Positions 28,201-34,784 of a stretch of 64,000 bases of DNA are shown piece after piece (position 1 is the stretch's first letter; the number at the start of each line of letters is the position of its first letter). The DNA comes from Mucilaginibacter robiniae (GTDB lineage Bacteria; Bacteroidota; Bacteroidia; Sphingobacteriales; Sphingobacteriaceae): contig NZ_CP051682.1 of assembly GCF_012849215.1 (NCBI RefSeq), forward strand, positions 2,170,001-2,234,000, written 5' to 3'. A program made the translations under genes and the position numbers. The notes beneath the pieces are model-generated. The model was given only the letters and a program-made list of their open reading frames with translations. It was not told the origin of the DNA and did no database searches.

Positions 28201-28796
28201 TCCTTATAATTTTGTTCGAACTGGTACTCAAAACGATTCGCTGTTACCGACTCCTCATTCCGAAGACTGATCCAATACGTCAAATAGGCGATTGTGCCTG
28301 TATGATTAACTTCTTTCTTAATAAGGTCGGCATATGATTTTTGGCTTTGCAGTCCCTGACTAATTTGCAACAATGCCATCTTGTTTTTAATGAGCCAGAT
28401 GGAACAGCCATATCTTTCTTCGATTTGTTCTAGTAAATTGGTAGCTTTTGAATAATCTGCACAAACAATAGCCTTTGAAAAATCCTTTGACAAATTGATG
28501 AATTCTTGCAGTTTGGAAACCGTACGTATTAAGAACGCTTTCATCCAACTTAATTCTGAATAAATGTCTATTGGAGATAAAGTTTTGAATTCCTGAAGGT
28601 CTGCGTAGGTGGGCTTATCTTTAAACGCGGCAATTTTGTTTAATGCCGCTGGGTATTTAAGAATTTCATCTGCAAAAACTCCATATTGCGATTGTGGTAT
28701 GCTTACCCTGAGTTTCGCTAGAAAAGTATACCGATCTTTTTCTGATAGAAATTTAAATATTAATGAGGATATGTTAGCGGTTTTTGTTTGTGCCAT
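25248..28796 (-). CDS. dtcA: Detocs sensor DtcA: large helical-repeat histidine-kinase-like protein
   Basis: 1182 residues. The first roughly 900 residues are helical; parts look like TPR-type repeats (HQGKKAFAQKDLELAIDFA near 505-525), and there is a lone CKKC motif near residue 300. There is no membrane segment, so it is a cytoplasmic sensor. The C-terminal 130-150 residues form an HATPase domain: N box TNAFENVVKRAG and G2 box NGSGLYKIAQSL. A classic H-box is not obvious; the His in DNAIHTCRTQV shortly before the ATPase domain is a candidate phospho-site. First gene of the operon with dtcB and dtcC. It would sense infection and phosphorylate the receivers. The trigger is unknown. Confidence 0.83.
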   Translation of the reverse strand: MAQTKTANISSLIFKFLSEKDRYTFLAKLRVSIPQSQYGVFADEILKYPAALNKIAAFKDKPTYADLQEFKTLSPIDIYSELSWMKAFLIRTVSKLQEFINLSKDFSKAIVCADYSKATNLLEQIEERYGCSIWLIKNKMALLQISQGLQSQKSYADLIKKEVNHTGTIAYLTYWISLRNEESVTANRFEYQFEQNYKDWNHKTQDDLGTYIRFHLLGDESCEVEDAISLPRIDFSRSLIDFYESFLTFCRLATISDANFKSSVTYALKALQEKIEDQRVNFLVALHSGVSCKKCNNVYAYEAYDQFIQGNIIEASELAKIGLIEEPDDIYLLFLVSFTKALLSEPPSVKSEIQNLSEQSILADTPHSESITSDSSLSINENIQTALSELFRSGLGNQLALNTIEKLFLNFAGLAWSGVFNLAVNYIDSEQIDQKQTIGHLLKSGHIHPLLVKATENHPLFHPCLTSSLAHNDSIGVKFTMNSSTQDLSNLVGTKLFDEEVYLHQGKKAFAQKDLELAIDFANKLTTSSHSFYRIQGIQLTTASLLLSNRICDVCCYIAQHYVIDNSIATIFPLEELAKILAPQTAEWRSVNHTMALSIVLDAIIKQSISIEESYRAFACEDYLTKNGFLKPSEVPFDESSEMIYYFRYLCIESIMDISTEYDTPDEVEKERMLILKKLVEIDETNRFEYQLEIKKIIRKQVIRQKMLEMEQNKIYVDLEKFRAWATKEIKESFLRYRVYLKSGLDVSSQQQSVEAKTKNYENDIVGLINMVVPINEPFSLLKSILVQILEAYRSSSEFGLDKYLSTRLRHGAIENQLRKFMSQNHLITKKESKDGIYKRNFHWIGILGEDLYQSRDLDPIFRRFSERYDKFIDMIKNEWIVINRGNNDRALFMPPLRDGEVALLQSKISVDTSFTQFMEIVISYMEERLTGTLELVKEKLNDVAKPDVIKMLNNLQQQVAKGGDISELDNAIHTCRTQVQSVFERISDWFNPAASFENTEFPLEDAITVAEAIVQDTTPEFSVRFNIEKREEPVKVNKLPIFFDIMTNAFENVVKRAGLDIPMVDLNISVIDNGDEEMLYFNFTNELGPDVDLDALNSLIIEKKLKIKENSYHSEIIKENGSGLYKIAQSLKDLNQSPNYMVTIDFGLDGRSYFLNLTFPPTKKNNDNLTLINLTDANPYS

Positions 28797-28852
28797 AGAT
28801 CAATAGTACTCGATGGTATTAATTTATTGAGCTGTGTAGGTTAAATAATTGT

Positions 28853-28870
28853 AGTTCAAATATATGAACT
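28853..28870. promoter_or_regulatory. Palindrome over putative -7 element of the Detocs promoter
   Basis: AGTTCA-AATATA-TGAACT has perfect 6-base arms. On the minus strand it contains TATATTTG (28857-28864), a fit to the Bacteroidota -7 element TANNTTTG, about 60 bases upstream of the dtcA ATG. No clear -33 element was found. A repressor-binding operator is possible. Confidence 0.4.
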
Positions 28871-29125
28871 TTGATGGATCATTTAGAATTTACAAATTGG
28901 CGATTGTTGAGATTGCTTCGAAATATGGTGGTTTATACGAACATATTGAGTATTACAGATAGCGTTAATTACATCAAAAATGAAGGCAATACCCTGTAAG
29001 TAAAAAATTTTGACATTCTAAGGGCAGATACAGCGAATGTTTCGGTGCGAAGCCAATTGCATAGAATTATAAAGCATATTCATTATAAAAATTTACTTTA
29101 GATATACAACCTCAATCATACAATC

Positions 29126-29540
29126 ATGGAAACTAATACCGTTCTACGTTCTACCACTGAAAAGTTTAATATTACTAACAGAGAAACGGGAATTATTGCA
29201 GAACTACTTACGCGGGGTGGAAGCGATCAAGAAAATTTACAAAAGCCAGGCATACTACTATCAATCATTCTAAGCAGTGAGTATGGGATTAGAACGCCTG
29301 ATGTAACTAATAATTCACATCGAACAACCGACAACGAACCCTTATAAGATTGGACACAAACTTAATAATGATTACTTACGAAACCAGTATGACAAAGATT
29401 TTGGAATGCGTTTTGCAAGTGATCCGTATAAAACTCCGAAAAATACGGTTCCCTTTTCCGGTATATGGTTGCAATTGCATCGGGTTTCGGATAGAAACAT
29501 CGTACCACCCGTCAGCCACATTATGAATAGGTTACACTAA
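29126..29540 (+). pseudogene. Small, possibly frameshifted ORF of unknown function
   Basis: An ATG at 29126 opens 73 codons ending at 29347. A second frame, offset by one base, is open from 29307 to 29540 without a start codon and looks more like protein (YKIGHKLNNDYL, then FSGIWLQLHRVSDR). Joined by a frameshift near 29310-29340 they would make one protein of about 135 residues. A terminator hairpin follows at 29553. Family not recognised; may be decayed. Confidence 0.35.
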
Positions 29541-29552
29541 GCTATTAACGAA

Positions 29553-29577
29553 AAAGGCACTTCTAACGAGTGCCTTT
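29553..29577 (+). terminator. Hairpin terminator
   Basis: AAAGGCACT (29553-29561) pairs with AGTGCCTTT (29569-29577) around a 7-base loop, and TTTTTT follows at 29581. It would end the rightward small ORF just before it and could also act on the leftward 53-residue gene. Confidence 0.7.
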
Positions 29578-29598
29578 AAATTTTTTAATAACGTGTAT

Positions 29599-29760
29599 TT
29601 ACTTCTTTTTATCTGTGGATGAATACTGAGAATTTTCCTTCACCAACTGCGGTGCAGAAACAATCACCTGCACATTATTCATCCCTGGCAACTGCGTGGT
29701 TGTCGTAGTTGTGCTACTAGTGGTAGCGGCAGGTTGTGTCTGTGTGTTTTGATTGGCCAT
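29599..29760 (-). CDS. Small Thr-rich protein overlapping the membrane gene
   Basis: 53 codons from ATG at 29760 to TAA at 29599. A Thr/Ser/Gln-rich N-terminal half (TTSSTTTTTTQL) leads to NVQVIVSAPQLVKEN. It overlaps the 3' end of the 209-residue membrane gene by 44 bases in another frame, so the two are probably co-expressed. Too short to assign. The clean stop and following hairpin favour a real gene. Confidence 0.5.
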   Translation of the reverse strand: MANQNTQTQPAATTSSTTTTTTQLPGMNNVQVIVSAPQLVKENSQYSSTDKKK

Positions 29761-30346
29761 TGCCTGATTTTTTATCTAAGTTACAATTAATCTTTGATTT
29801 TACAATTTCTATTTTTTGAACCTTATCATCTTTTTGGAATATATGATAACCTAAACAAAGCAAAAAAGGAATGGTTGATGTCAGTGCAAAAATCAAGGCG
29901 TTATAATAAAAGGAACTTTTACGCTTAAACACTTTGTCATTAACCTCAACGGCCTTTTCAAGTTCACCAATATAGGATGCCTTTAATGCATTATCTACCT
30001 TACCTTGATCCGGTTCAGTAAGTTCGTATTGAATTCGGAAGTCTTTATAATATTTTCCTGGTTCTGTTAGATAAGCCACTTCTATGGGGAATATCAACTT
30101 AATGGTAAATACTAATGAGGTTATAAATAAACCTGTAAATAAAGTAAAACAGATATATAAAACAATGCTTTTACCAGGTGTAAAAACTTCTTGGATAATC
30201 GGTATCAAAAAAATAGCTATTGCGGAATAAATTAAAATGATATTGGTCAGTTTTGACAATACTTGTTGGTATGCAGATGTATATTGTTCCACCCGCTTTT
30301 CGTTAATTTCGATGATATAATCAAGATCATAGAACGATTTCCCCAT
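29717..30346 (-). CDS. Three-TM membrane protein, unknown family
   Basis: 209 residues. A helical N-terminus (YIIEINEKRVEQYTSAYQQVL) is followed by two close transmembrane helices at about 32-53 and 59-85, a cytosolic stretch, and a third helix at about 148-170. The tail is basic and hydrophilic. The layout resembles the small multi-TM effectors seen in several bacterial defence systems (Pycsar-TM, SLATT), but I see no diagnostic motif. It overlaps a small Thr-rich gene and lies between the integrase and the Detocs genes. Confidence 0.65.
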   Translation of the reverse strand: MGKSFYDLDYIIEINEKRVEQYTSAYQQVLSKLTNIILIYSAIAIFLIPIIQEVFTPGKSIVLYICFTLFTGLFITSLVFTIKLIFPIEVAYLTEPGKYYKDFRIQYELTEPDQGKVDNALKASYIGELEKAVEVNDKVFKRKSSFYYNALIFALTSTIPFLLCLGYHIFQKDDKVQKIEIVKSKINCNLDKKSGNGQSKHTDTTCRYH

Positions 30347-30453
30347 TGCTATTTATAATTAAGTTAACAAAGTTATTTAATAAATCCGATTGTTGGTCTT
30401 GCGCTTATTTATGTACTATATTCATTTAAACAAAAATTAACTAACCTTTACGA

Positions 30454-31683
30454 TTATGCTTGCAGCCGTTCACTAAGCCTTGCCATATCATCGCCCAATT
30501 TACTCTCAACGACTTTTGCATAGATTTGGGTAGTTGATAGCTTGCTATGACCTAATAGCTTGCTAACGGTTTCTATGGGTACACCATTGGTTAAGGTTAC
30601 CGTTGTAGCGAATGTATGCCGTGCAATATGAAAGGTAAGCGGTTTAGTGATGCCGCACGTATCAGCTATTTCCTTTAAATAGCTGTTTAATTTCTGATTG
30701 CTCAACGTTGGCAGTACCTTGCCCTGAGCCAACGCCTGCGGATGGCCTTTGTATTTTTGTATGATAGCCAAAGCTTTTGGCAACAAAGGGATTTTGACAG
30801 GCTCATTAGTCTTTTGCCTGCTGGTCATGATCCATATTTTATTTTCGGATATATTTACCAAATTATCAGGGGTGAGGTTAAACACATCGATATAGGCCAA
30901 TCCGGTATAGCAACTGAATATAAAAAGGTCTTGCACGACTTGTAACCGTACAATATTGAAATGCTTTTTTTCAATCCTTGCCAATTCGTCTTTGGTTAAA
31001 TACTCCCTTTCGACCTTGTCAAATTTCAATTGGTAAGCGTGGAATGGATTGCGATCAATCCATTCCAGCTTGACAGCAAGGTTGATCATCTTACAGAACC
31101 TTTCAATGTGTTTCATCAGGCCATTGTTATTTAATGGCTTTTGCCCTTTCTCCGGTGTTCTGTTTCGTAGGTAATACTCAAAATCAGTAATAAACTTGTA
31201 GCTTAATTCTGACAGGTATTTATCACTCGCTTTAAACCGTTCTTTGATAAACTCCTTGATATATTTTTGGGTGGTATTATAGTTTTTCATGGTGCCAGGT
31301 TCCAAGACATTTGCTTGCTCGGCATTATGATACTCCATCAATTTACAGAGCGTAAACTCTGCCTGATCTCCTCCGGTTACTTTTTCCTTTAAGATTTCTA
31401 CGGTGATAAACTTTTTTTGCAATAAGAGCTGTTGGTAACTCTCTATTATACCAGCCTTAAACTGGTCAAGGTATTTATTCAATTTGGAAACTTCTTCCCT
31501 ACTACCTTTTGCCATCCCCTTAACGGGATTCCAGTGACTTTCCTCAATGGAACGTTTAACAGAAATTTCAATACGCTTGCCGTTTACAGTGATACGGGCA
31601 TAGATCGGTGACTTTCCAGCCTGGTTAGTCTTTTGTTTTTTCAGGTAAAAGGCAACGCCAAAAGTGTTGTTTGTCGTACTCAT
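30454..31683 (-). CDS. Tyrosine recombinase/integrase of the island
   Basis: 409 residues. Arm-type DNA-binding domain at about 1-95 (FYLKKQKTNQAGKSPIYARI), SAM-like core-binding domain at about 105-205, catalytic domain to the end with HIARHTF (His and second Arg), LLGHSKL and the nucleophile Tyr in TQIYAKV. The first catalytic Arg position reads CYTGLAYID, with Ala where most families have Arg; Bacteroidetes integrases such as IntDOT also lack this Arg. It lies about 310 bases from the tRNA-Pro target and is transcribed away from it. It integrates and, with a directionality factor, excises the island. Confidence 0.94.
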   Translation of the reverse strand: MSTTNNTFGVAFYLKKQKTNQAGKSPIYARITVNGKRIEISVKRSIEESHWNPVKGMAKGSREEVSKLNKYLDQFKAGIIESYQQLLLQKKFITVEILKEKVTGGDQAEFTLCKLMEYHNAEQANVLEPGTMKNYNTTQKYIKEFIKERFKASDKYLSELSYKFITDFEYYLRNRTPEKGQKPLNNNGLMKHIERFCKMINLAVKLEWIDRNPFHAYQLKFDKVEREYLTKDELARIEKKHFNIVRLQVVQDLFIFSCYTGLAYIDVFNLTPDNLVNISENKIWIMTSRQKTNEPVKIPLLPKALAIIQKYKGHPQALAQGKVLPTLSNQKLNSYLKEIADTCGITKPLTFHIARHTFATTVTLTNGVPIETVSKLLGHSKLSTTQIYAKVVESKLGDDMARLSERLQA

Positions 31684-31874
31684 AGCTATTTTTGTTAATA
31701 ATTTACAAAAGCATGGTTTTGACCGGTTGGATATGTCCCTTGAAAGAAGGATACCGATTCGACTGGAATACAGCCATCAAATCGCATTAAAACAGATCAA
31801 AATTAACTCATCAAATTACTGACTATCAACAAGTTATAATACTTTCAGTGACCCAAACCTAAGAATTAAAAATG

Positions 31875-31897
31875 GGTAACCGAATAGGTCTCATTTT
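31875..31897 (+). repeat. Subterminal direct repeat, right copy
   Basis: Differs from 13322-13344 at two of 23 positions and has the same TTGAAT 13 bases further on. It lies 94 bases inside the right attachment site, against 61 bases at the left end. Confidence 0.75.
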
Positions 31898-31937
31898 CTT
31901 TGGTTTTACTTGAATAACTTGGGGTGGAATAAAATAA

Positions 31938-31971
31938 AAAACCCCTTAAATCATACGATTTAAGGGGTTTT
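31938..31971 (-). terminator. Terminator downstream of tRNA-Pro, supplied by the island
   Basis: A 15-bp perfect stem (31938-31952 with 31957-31971), a 4-base loop, and on the minus strand a T-rich tail. It ends transcription coming leftward out of tRNA-Pro and so replaces the original terminator now stranded at 13209-13245. Confidence 0.82.
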
Positions 31972-31991
31972 ACCGACTTTTAGAGGTCTAA

Positions 31992-32008
31992 TTGTCGGGA
32001 TGGCAGGA
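31992..32008. repeat. Island attachment site, right copy (within tRNA-Pro 3' end)
   Basis: Identical 17 bases to 13244-13260. It covers the 3' acceptor strand and part of the T arm of tRNA-Pro, so integration kept the tRNA gene whole. Confidence 0.88.
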
Positions 32009-32068
32009 TTTGAACCTACGACCTCCAGCACCCCATGCTGGCGCGATACCGGGCTACGCTACATCCCG
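31995..32068 (-). tRNA. tRNA-Pro (anticodon GGG)
   Basis: A 74-base cloverleaf on the minus strand. Acceptor CGGGATG pairs with CATCCCG. Anticodon stem CCAGC/GCTGG encloses loop ATGGGGT with GGG at positions 34-36. T arm GTAGG-TTCAAAT-CCTGC. The discriminator is A and CCA is not encoded. It is the integration target of the island. Confidence 0.95.
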
Positions 32069-32161
32069 AAGCTTTTATAACTCTTTGTTAATGAAATACT
32101 ATTTAGAAATCCGCTATTGACAAAGAGTACAAATATTGGGTTGCAAATATATAATTTTTCC

Positions 32162-33232
32162 TTACACAGGTTTATCATACCAAGTGGCCTTTATCCAGTA
32201 AGCCACCTTAACTAAGGCTATCAGTGCCGGCACTTCAACCAGCGGCCCTATAACGCCGGCAAACGCCTGTCCTGAGTTAATGCCAAATACGCCGATTGCG
32301 ACGGCTATAGCTAATTCAAAGTTGTTCCCTGCGGCTGTAAACGCTATGGCTACGTTCTTTGTGTAATCAGCACCTAACCGCTTCCCAACCAAGAAGCTAA
32401 CCAAGAACATTACAGCAAAGTAGATGACCAGTGGTAATGCAATACGGATTACATCAAAAGGCAATTGTACGATAAGCTGGCCTTTCAGGGTAAACATTAC
32501 AATAATGGTAAATAATAGTGCAAGCAGCGTTATAGGAGATATTAGGGGAACAAAACGCTGGTTATACCAGTCTAGGCCTTTGGTTCGGATAAGCAGATAA
32601 CGACTGAGTACACCTGCTGCAAATGGTAATCCTAAGTATATACCTACCGACTTTGCTATTTCACCCATACCAACATTCACCCGCATGCCCTTTATGCCAA
32701 ACAGGGGCAATAAAATAGTGATAAACAGGTATGCATAAACACTATAAAGCAATACCTGAAAAATGCTGTTCAACGCAACTAATCCTGCGGCATATTCTCG
32801 GTCTCCCTCTGCTAACTCATTCCATACAATCACCATAGCAATGCAACGGGCCAAGCCAATCATGATAAGTCCAACCATGTAATCTGGTTTATCCTTGAGA
32901 AAGAGTATGGCCAGCACAAACATCAGTACCGGGCCGATGACCCAATTTAGCAGTAGCGAAGCACTAAGCACTTTGGTATTCTTAAACACTTGCCCTAAGC
33001 TCTCGTACTTTACCTTAGCCAGCGGCGGGTACATCATCAGTATTAAACCTACAGCTATCGGAATGTTAGTTGTACCGCTCGAGTAACCGTTTATCGTACC
33101 TGCTAATGATGGAAAGCAATAACCCGCGATTACACCAATTGCCATCGCAATAAATATCCATAAAGTTAGATAGCTATCTAAAAAGCTGAGCTGCTTACGG
33201 TTTGCAGCAGGTGCACAATTATTGACACTCAT
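32162..33232 (-). CDS. acr3: ACR3-family arsenite efflux transporter
   Basis: 356 residues with about ten hydrophobic segments. Conserved family motifs include [16 protein letters not shown], whose Cys is the residue needed for arsenite transport, and [18 protein letters not shown] in the C-terminal half. It exports As(III), and often Sb(III), across the inner membrane. It starts 3 bases after arsC and ends the ars operon. Length and motifs are normal for the family. Confidence 0.95.
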   Translation of the reverse strand: MSVNNCAPAANRKQLSFLDSYLTLWIFIAMAIGVIAGYCFPSLAGTINGYSSGTTNIPIAVGLILMMYPPLAKVKYESLGQVFKNTKVLSASLLLNWVIGPVLMFVLAILFLKDKPDYMVGLIMIGLARCIAMVIVWNELAEGDREYAAGLVALNSIFQVLLYSVYAYLFITILLPLFGIKGMRVNVGMGEIAKSVGIYLGLPFAAGVLSRYLLIRTKGLDWYNQRFVPLISPITLLALLFTIIVMFTLKGQLIVQLPFDVIRIALPLVIYFAVMFLVSFLVGKRLGADYTKNVAIAFTAAGNNFELAIAVAIGVFGINSGQAFAGVIGPLVEVPALIALVKVAYWIKATWYDKPV

Positions 33233-33235
33233 CTT

Positions 33236-33655
33236 TTAAACGTTAATATACTCAGCAACGAAGTTGTGAACATAAGTCTTTATCATCTCCCTTACTTTTC
33301 TAAATTCATTCATGATTTCTTCTGGTGTGCCCGTTGCCTTTGCCGGATCAGGAAAGTTGTGATGAAATCGTTGTAAGTTGCCCGGAAAGAAAGGGCAAGC
33401 TTCGTTAGCATGGTCACAAACCGTTATTATACAATCAAAGGGTACCGTTACATATTCATCTACATGATTTGAGGTATGATGTGAAATGTTTATGCCATCC
33501 TCGGCCATAACGGCTATGGCTTTAGGGTTAACACCATGTGTTTCTATTCCGGCACTATAAATATGAGCCTTATCACCCACAAAGCTTTGCAAATAGCCAT
33601 GAGCTATTTGGCTGCGGCAACTGTTTCCGGTGCACAGGACTAAAATGTTCTTCAT
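33236..33655 (-). CDS. arsC: Arsenate reductase, low-molecular-weight phosphatase type
   Basis: 139 residues. The P-loop CTGNSCR (C8 to R14) is the CX5R active site. C80 and C87 (CDHANEAC) form the resolving pair of the thioredoxin-coupled class. It reduces arsenate to arsenite, the substrate of the adjacent ACR3 pump. It is in the operon between the DUF6428-like gene and acr3. Confidence 0.95.
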   Translation of the reverse strand: MKNILVLCTGNSCRSQIAHGYLQSFVGDKAHIYSAGIETHGVNPKAIAVMAEDGINISHHTSNHVDEYVTVPFDCIITVCDHANEACPFFPGNLQRFHHNFPDPAKATGTPEEIMNEFRKVREMIKTYVHNFVAEYINV

Positions 33656-33676
33656 CGTCTTTATTGTTTAAAATAC

Positions 33677-34225
33677 TTAGCAACAACCAGAACCGGGAGT
33701 ACATGTTGTAGTAACACTCGCCAGGTTCTTTAATTGTATTTTAGGCTTTATCGTAACAACAGGCGTACAGCACTCCTCGCCTTTATCATTCGTTCCACAG
33801 CTTCCGCCTCGCTCAACAGCTTTACATTGCACTGTATCAGCCTGAAGGTTTACGATTAGATTTTCACCTTCAACTAGAATGTCTTTGGGTAACATCTGCC
33901 TGGTATCAAATTGTGAATTCCCAAACTCTACTTTAACCATAGCATTGGGGCTAAGTGGTAGCACCTTTTCAACTAAGGCTATAATGGATAGTGCTTTATC
34001 TACACGCATAGCTCTTTCCTGTTCCTCGTTCTGAGGCACCCACAATTGTACAATTACTTCTGTCCACGCGTTCATTACGCCTCCACAGTCTACCGAGGTT
34101 ATAGGTGCTTGTTTAATTTCTGTAATGTGATAAGAAGCTTCTACAAGTGTATCAGGCGCATACTGAAATTATAGAATACTAGTTGGATAAGCTTCTAACC
34201 GTTCCTTAAATGTTTGCCAATTCAT
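33677..34225 (-). pseudogene. DUF6428-like ars-operon protein interrupted by one in-frame TAA
   Basis: From ATG at 34225 the frame reads through 182 codons to 33677 with a single TAA at 34169-34171 (codon 19). Sequence on both sides is good protein: MNWQTFKERLEAYP before it, FQYAPDTLVEASYHITEI after it, then VDCGG and the IVQLWVPQNEEQ strand typical of DUF6428. The C-terminus is unusual, a Cys-rich tail (SCGTND, ECCTP, SGCC) that could bind arsenite. An internal ATG at 34075 could give a 132-residue product lacking the N-terminal third. It lies between arsR and arsC, where DUF6428 genes commonly sit. Confidence 0.7.
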
Positions 34226-34255
34226 CAGTTCTATATATAATTTACTTAACGTTTT

Positions 34256-34271
34256 ATTGCAATATTACGAT
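34256..34271. promoter_or_regulatory. ArsR-type operator, second copy
   Basis: ATTGCAATATTACGAT shares GCAATATTACGAT exactly with the operator at 34625-34642. It lies between the arsR stop and the DUF6428-like gene, so it may give a second repressor site for the downstream ars genes. Confidence 0.6.
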
Positions 34272-34288
34272 GTTTGATTATAAAAAAT

Positions 34289-34618
34289 TTAGCAACAGCT
34301 AAGGGGTCCTTTATAAGCATCAAAGAAGCCGTTTAACTGTTGTTGTAAAGCTTTCCACGCTTTAGGCTCAATGCAGTAGCAAACGCTAACTCCCTCAATG
34401 GTACCTTGTATCAATCCCGCATTCTTTAGTTCTTTTAAATGCTGAGATATAGTAGCTTGGGCAAGTCCAAGCTCATCAACTAAGTCTCCACATATACAAG
34501 CATTAGCTTTAATGATGTATTGGAGAATAGCAATTCGGGCCGGATGTGCTATGGCTTTCAACATGACCGCTAATTGGTTCTGTTGCTCATTAAATATATC
34601 TGATTTAGTTACTCCCAT
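34289..34618 (-). CDS. arsR: ArsR-family metalloregulator
   Basis: 109 residues from ATG at 34618; the longer frame from 34660 would place the operator inside the coding region, so the inner start is preferred. Winged helix-turn-helix: MLKAIAHPARIAILQYI, then AQATISQHLKELKNAGLI. The motif NACICGDLV holds the Cys pair that senses As(III)/Sb(III) near the DNA-recognition helix; CC at the C-terminus adds possible ligands. It should repress the operon and release on arsenite. First gene of the ars operon. Confidence 0.92.
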   Translation of the reverse strand: MGVTKSDIFNEQQNQLAVMLKAIAHPARIAILQYIIKANACICGDLVDELGLAQATISQHLKELKNAGLIQGTIEGVSVCYCIEPKAWKALQQQLNGFFDAYKGPLSCC

Positions 34619-34624
34619 TATAAC

Positions 34625-34642
34625 AATCGCAATATTACGATT
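34625..34642. promoter_or_regulatory. ArsR operator upstream of arsR
   Basis: AATCGCAATATTACGATT is an 18-base near-perfect palindrome ending 7 bases before the preferred arsR ATG. A near-identical copy lies at 34256-34271. Position and symmetry suit an ArsR dimer. Confidence 0.65.
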
Positions 34643-34676
34643 AATATAGTAAGCTGTCAAGTAAACTTTTATTAAT

Positions 34677-34690
34677 AGAAAGCGCTTTCT
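34677..34690. promoter_or_regulatory. 14-bp perfect palindrome in a divergent promoter region
   Basis: AGAAAGCGCTTTCT is self-complementary with a central CG, as in many LacI-type operators. It lies between arsR (leftward) and the Ala/Thr-rich gene (rightward, ATG 34785). No regulator of that type is in the window. Confidence 0.35.
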
Positions 34691-34784
34691 TAATTATAAA
34701 ACTGAACCCGAGCTACTCTCCCGCAAAACAAAGCTTGCAACACGCCTGTTGATGGTTTATTACAAATTTTATACTGACTATTAT

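Larger units (their letters stand above)
13261..31991. mobile_element. Integrated genomic island in tRNA-Pro(GGG), about 18.7 kb, defence-like cargo
   Basis: The island is bounded by the 17-bp duplication of the tRNA 3' end. A tyrosine integrase (30454-31683) lies about 310 bases from the intact tRNA. Just inside each edge there is a related 23-bp direct repeat (13322-13344, 31875-31897). Cargo in order: AlbA_2, GIY-YIG and CHAT genes; a mobilisation-like scar; an IS21 element; a truncated zeta toxin with partner; DUF3825 and HTH genes; the Detocs genes; decayed ORFs; a membrane protein; the integrase. No conjugation genes are intact, so it is not self-transmissible by what is seen. Confidence 0.87.
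31684..31994. other. Right end of the island: integrase promoter region and terminator
   Basis: The spacer of about 310 bases between integrase and tRNA holds the 23-bp subterminal repeat (31875-31897), a strong leftward terminator (31938-31971) and the attachment repeat. No gene seen. Confidence 0.6.

Noticed and set aside
23558..28796. Kinase/receiver/receiver-PNP operon as a wholly new system
   Set aside because: It matches the published Detocs architecture, so it is reported as a member of that system, not as novel.
30454..31683. Conjugative element (ICE) rather than island
   Set aside because: No relaxase, coupling protein or transfer genes are intact inside the attachment sites; only a short gene tail remains.
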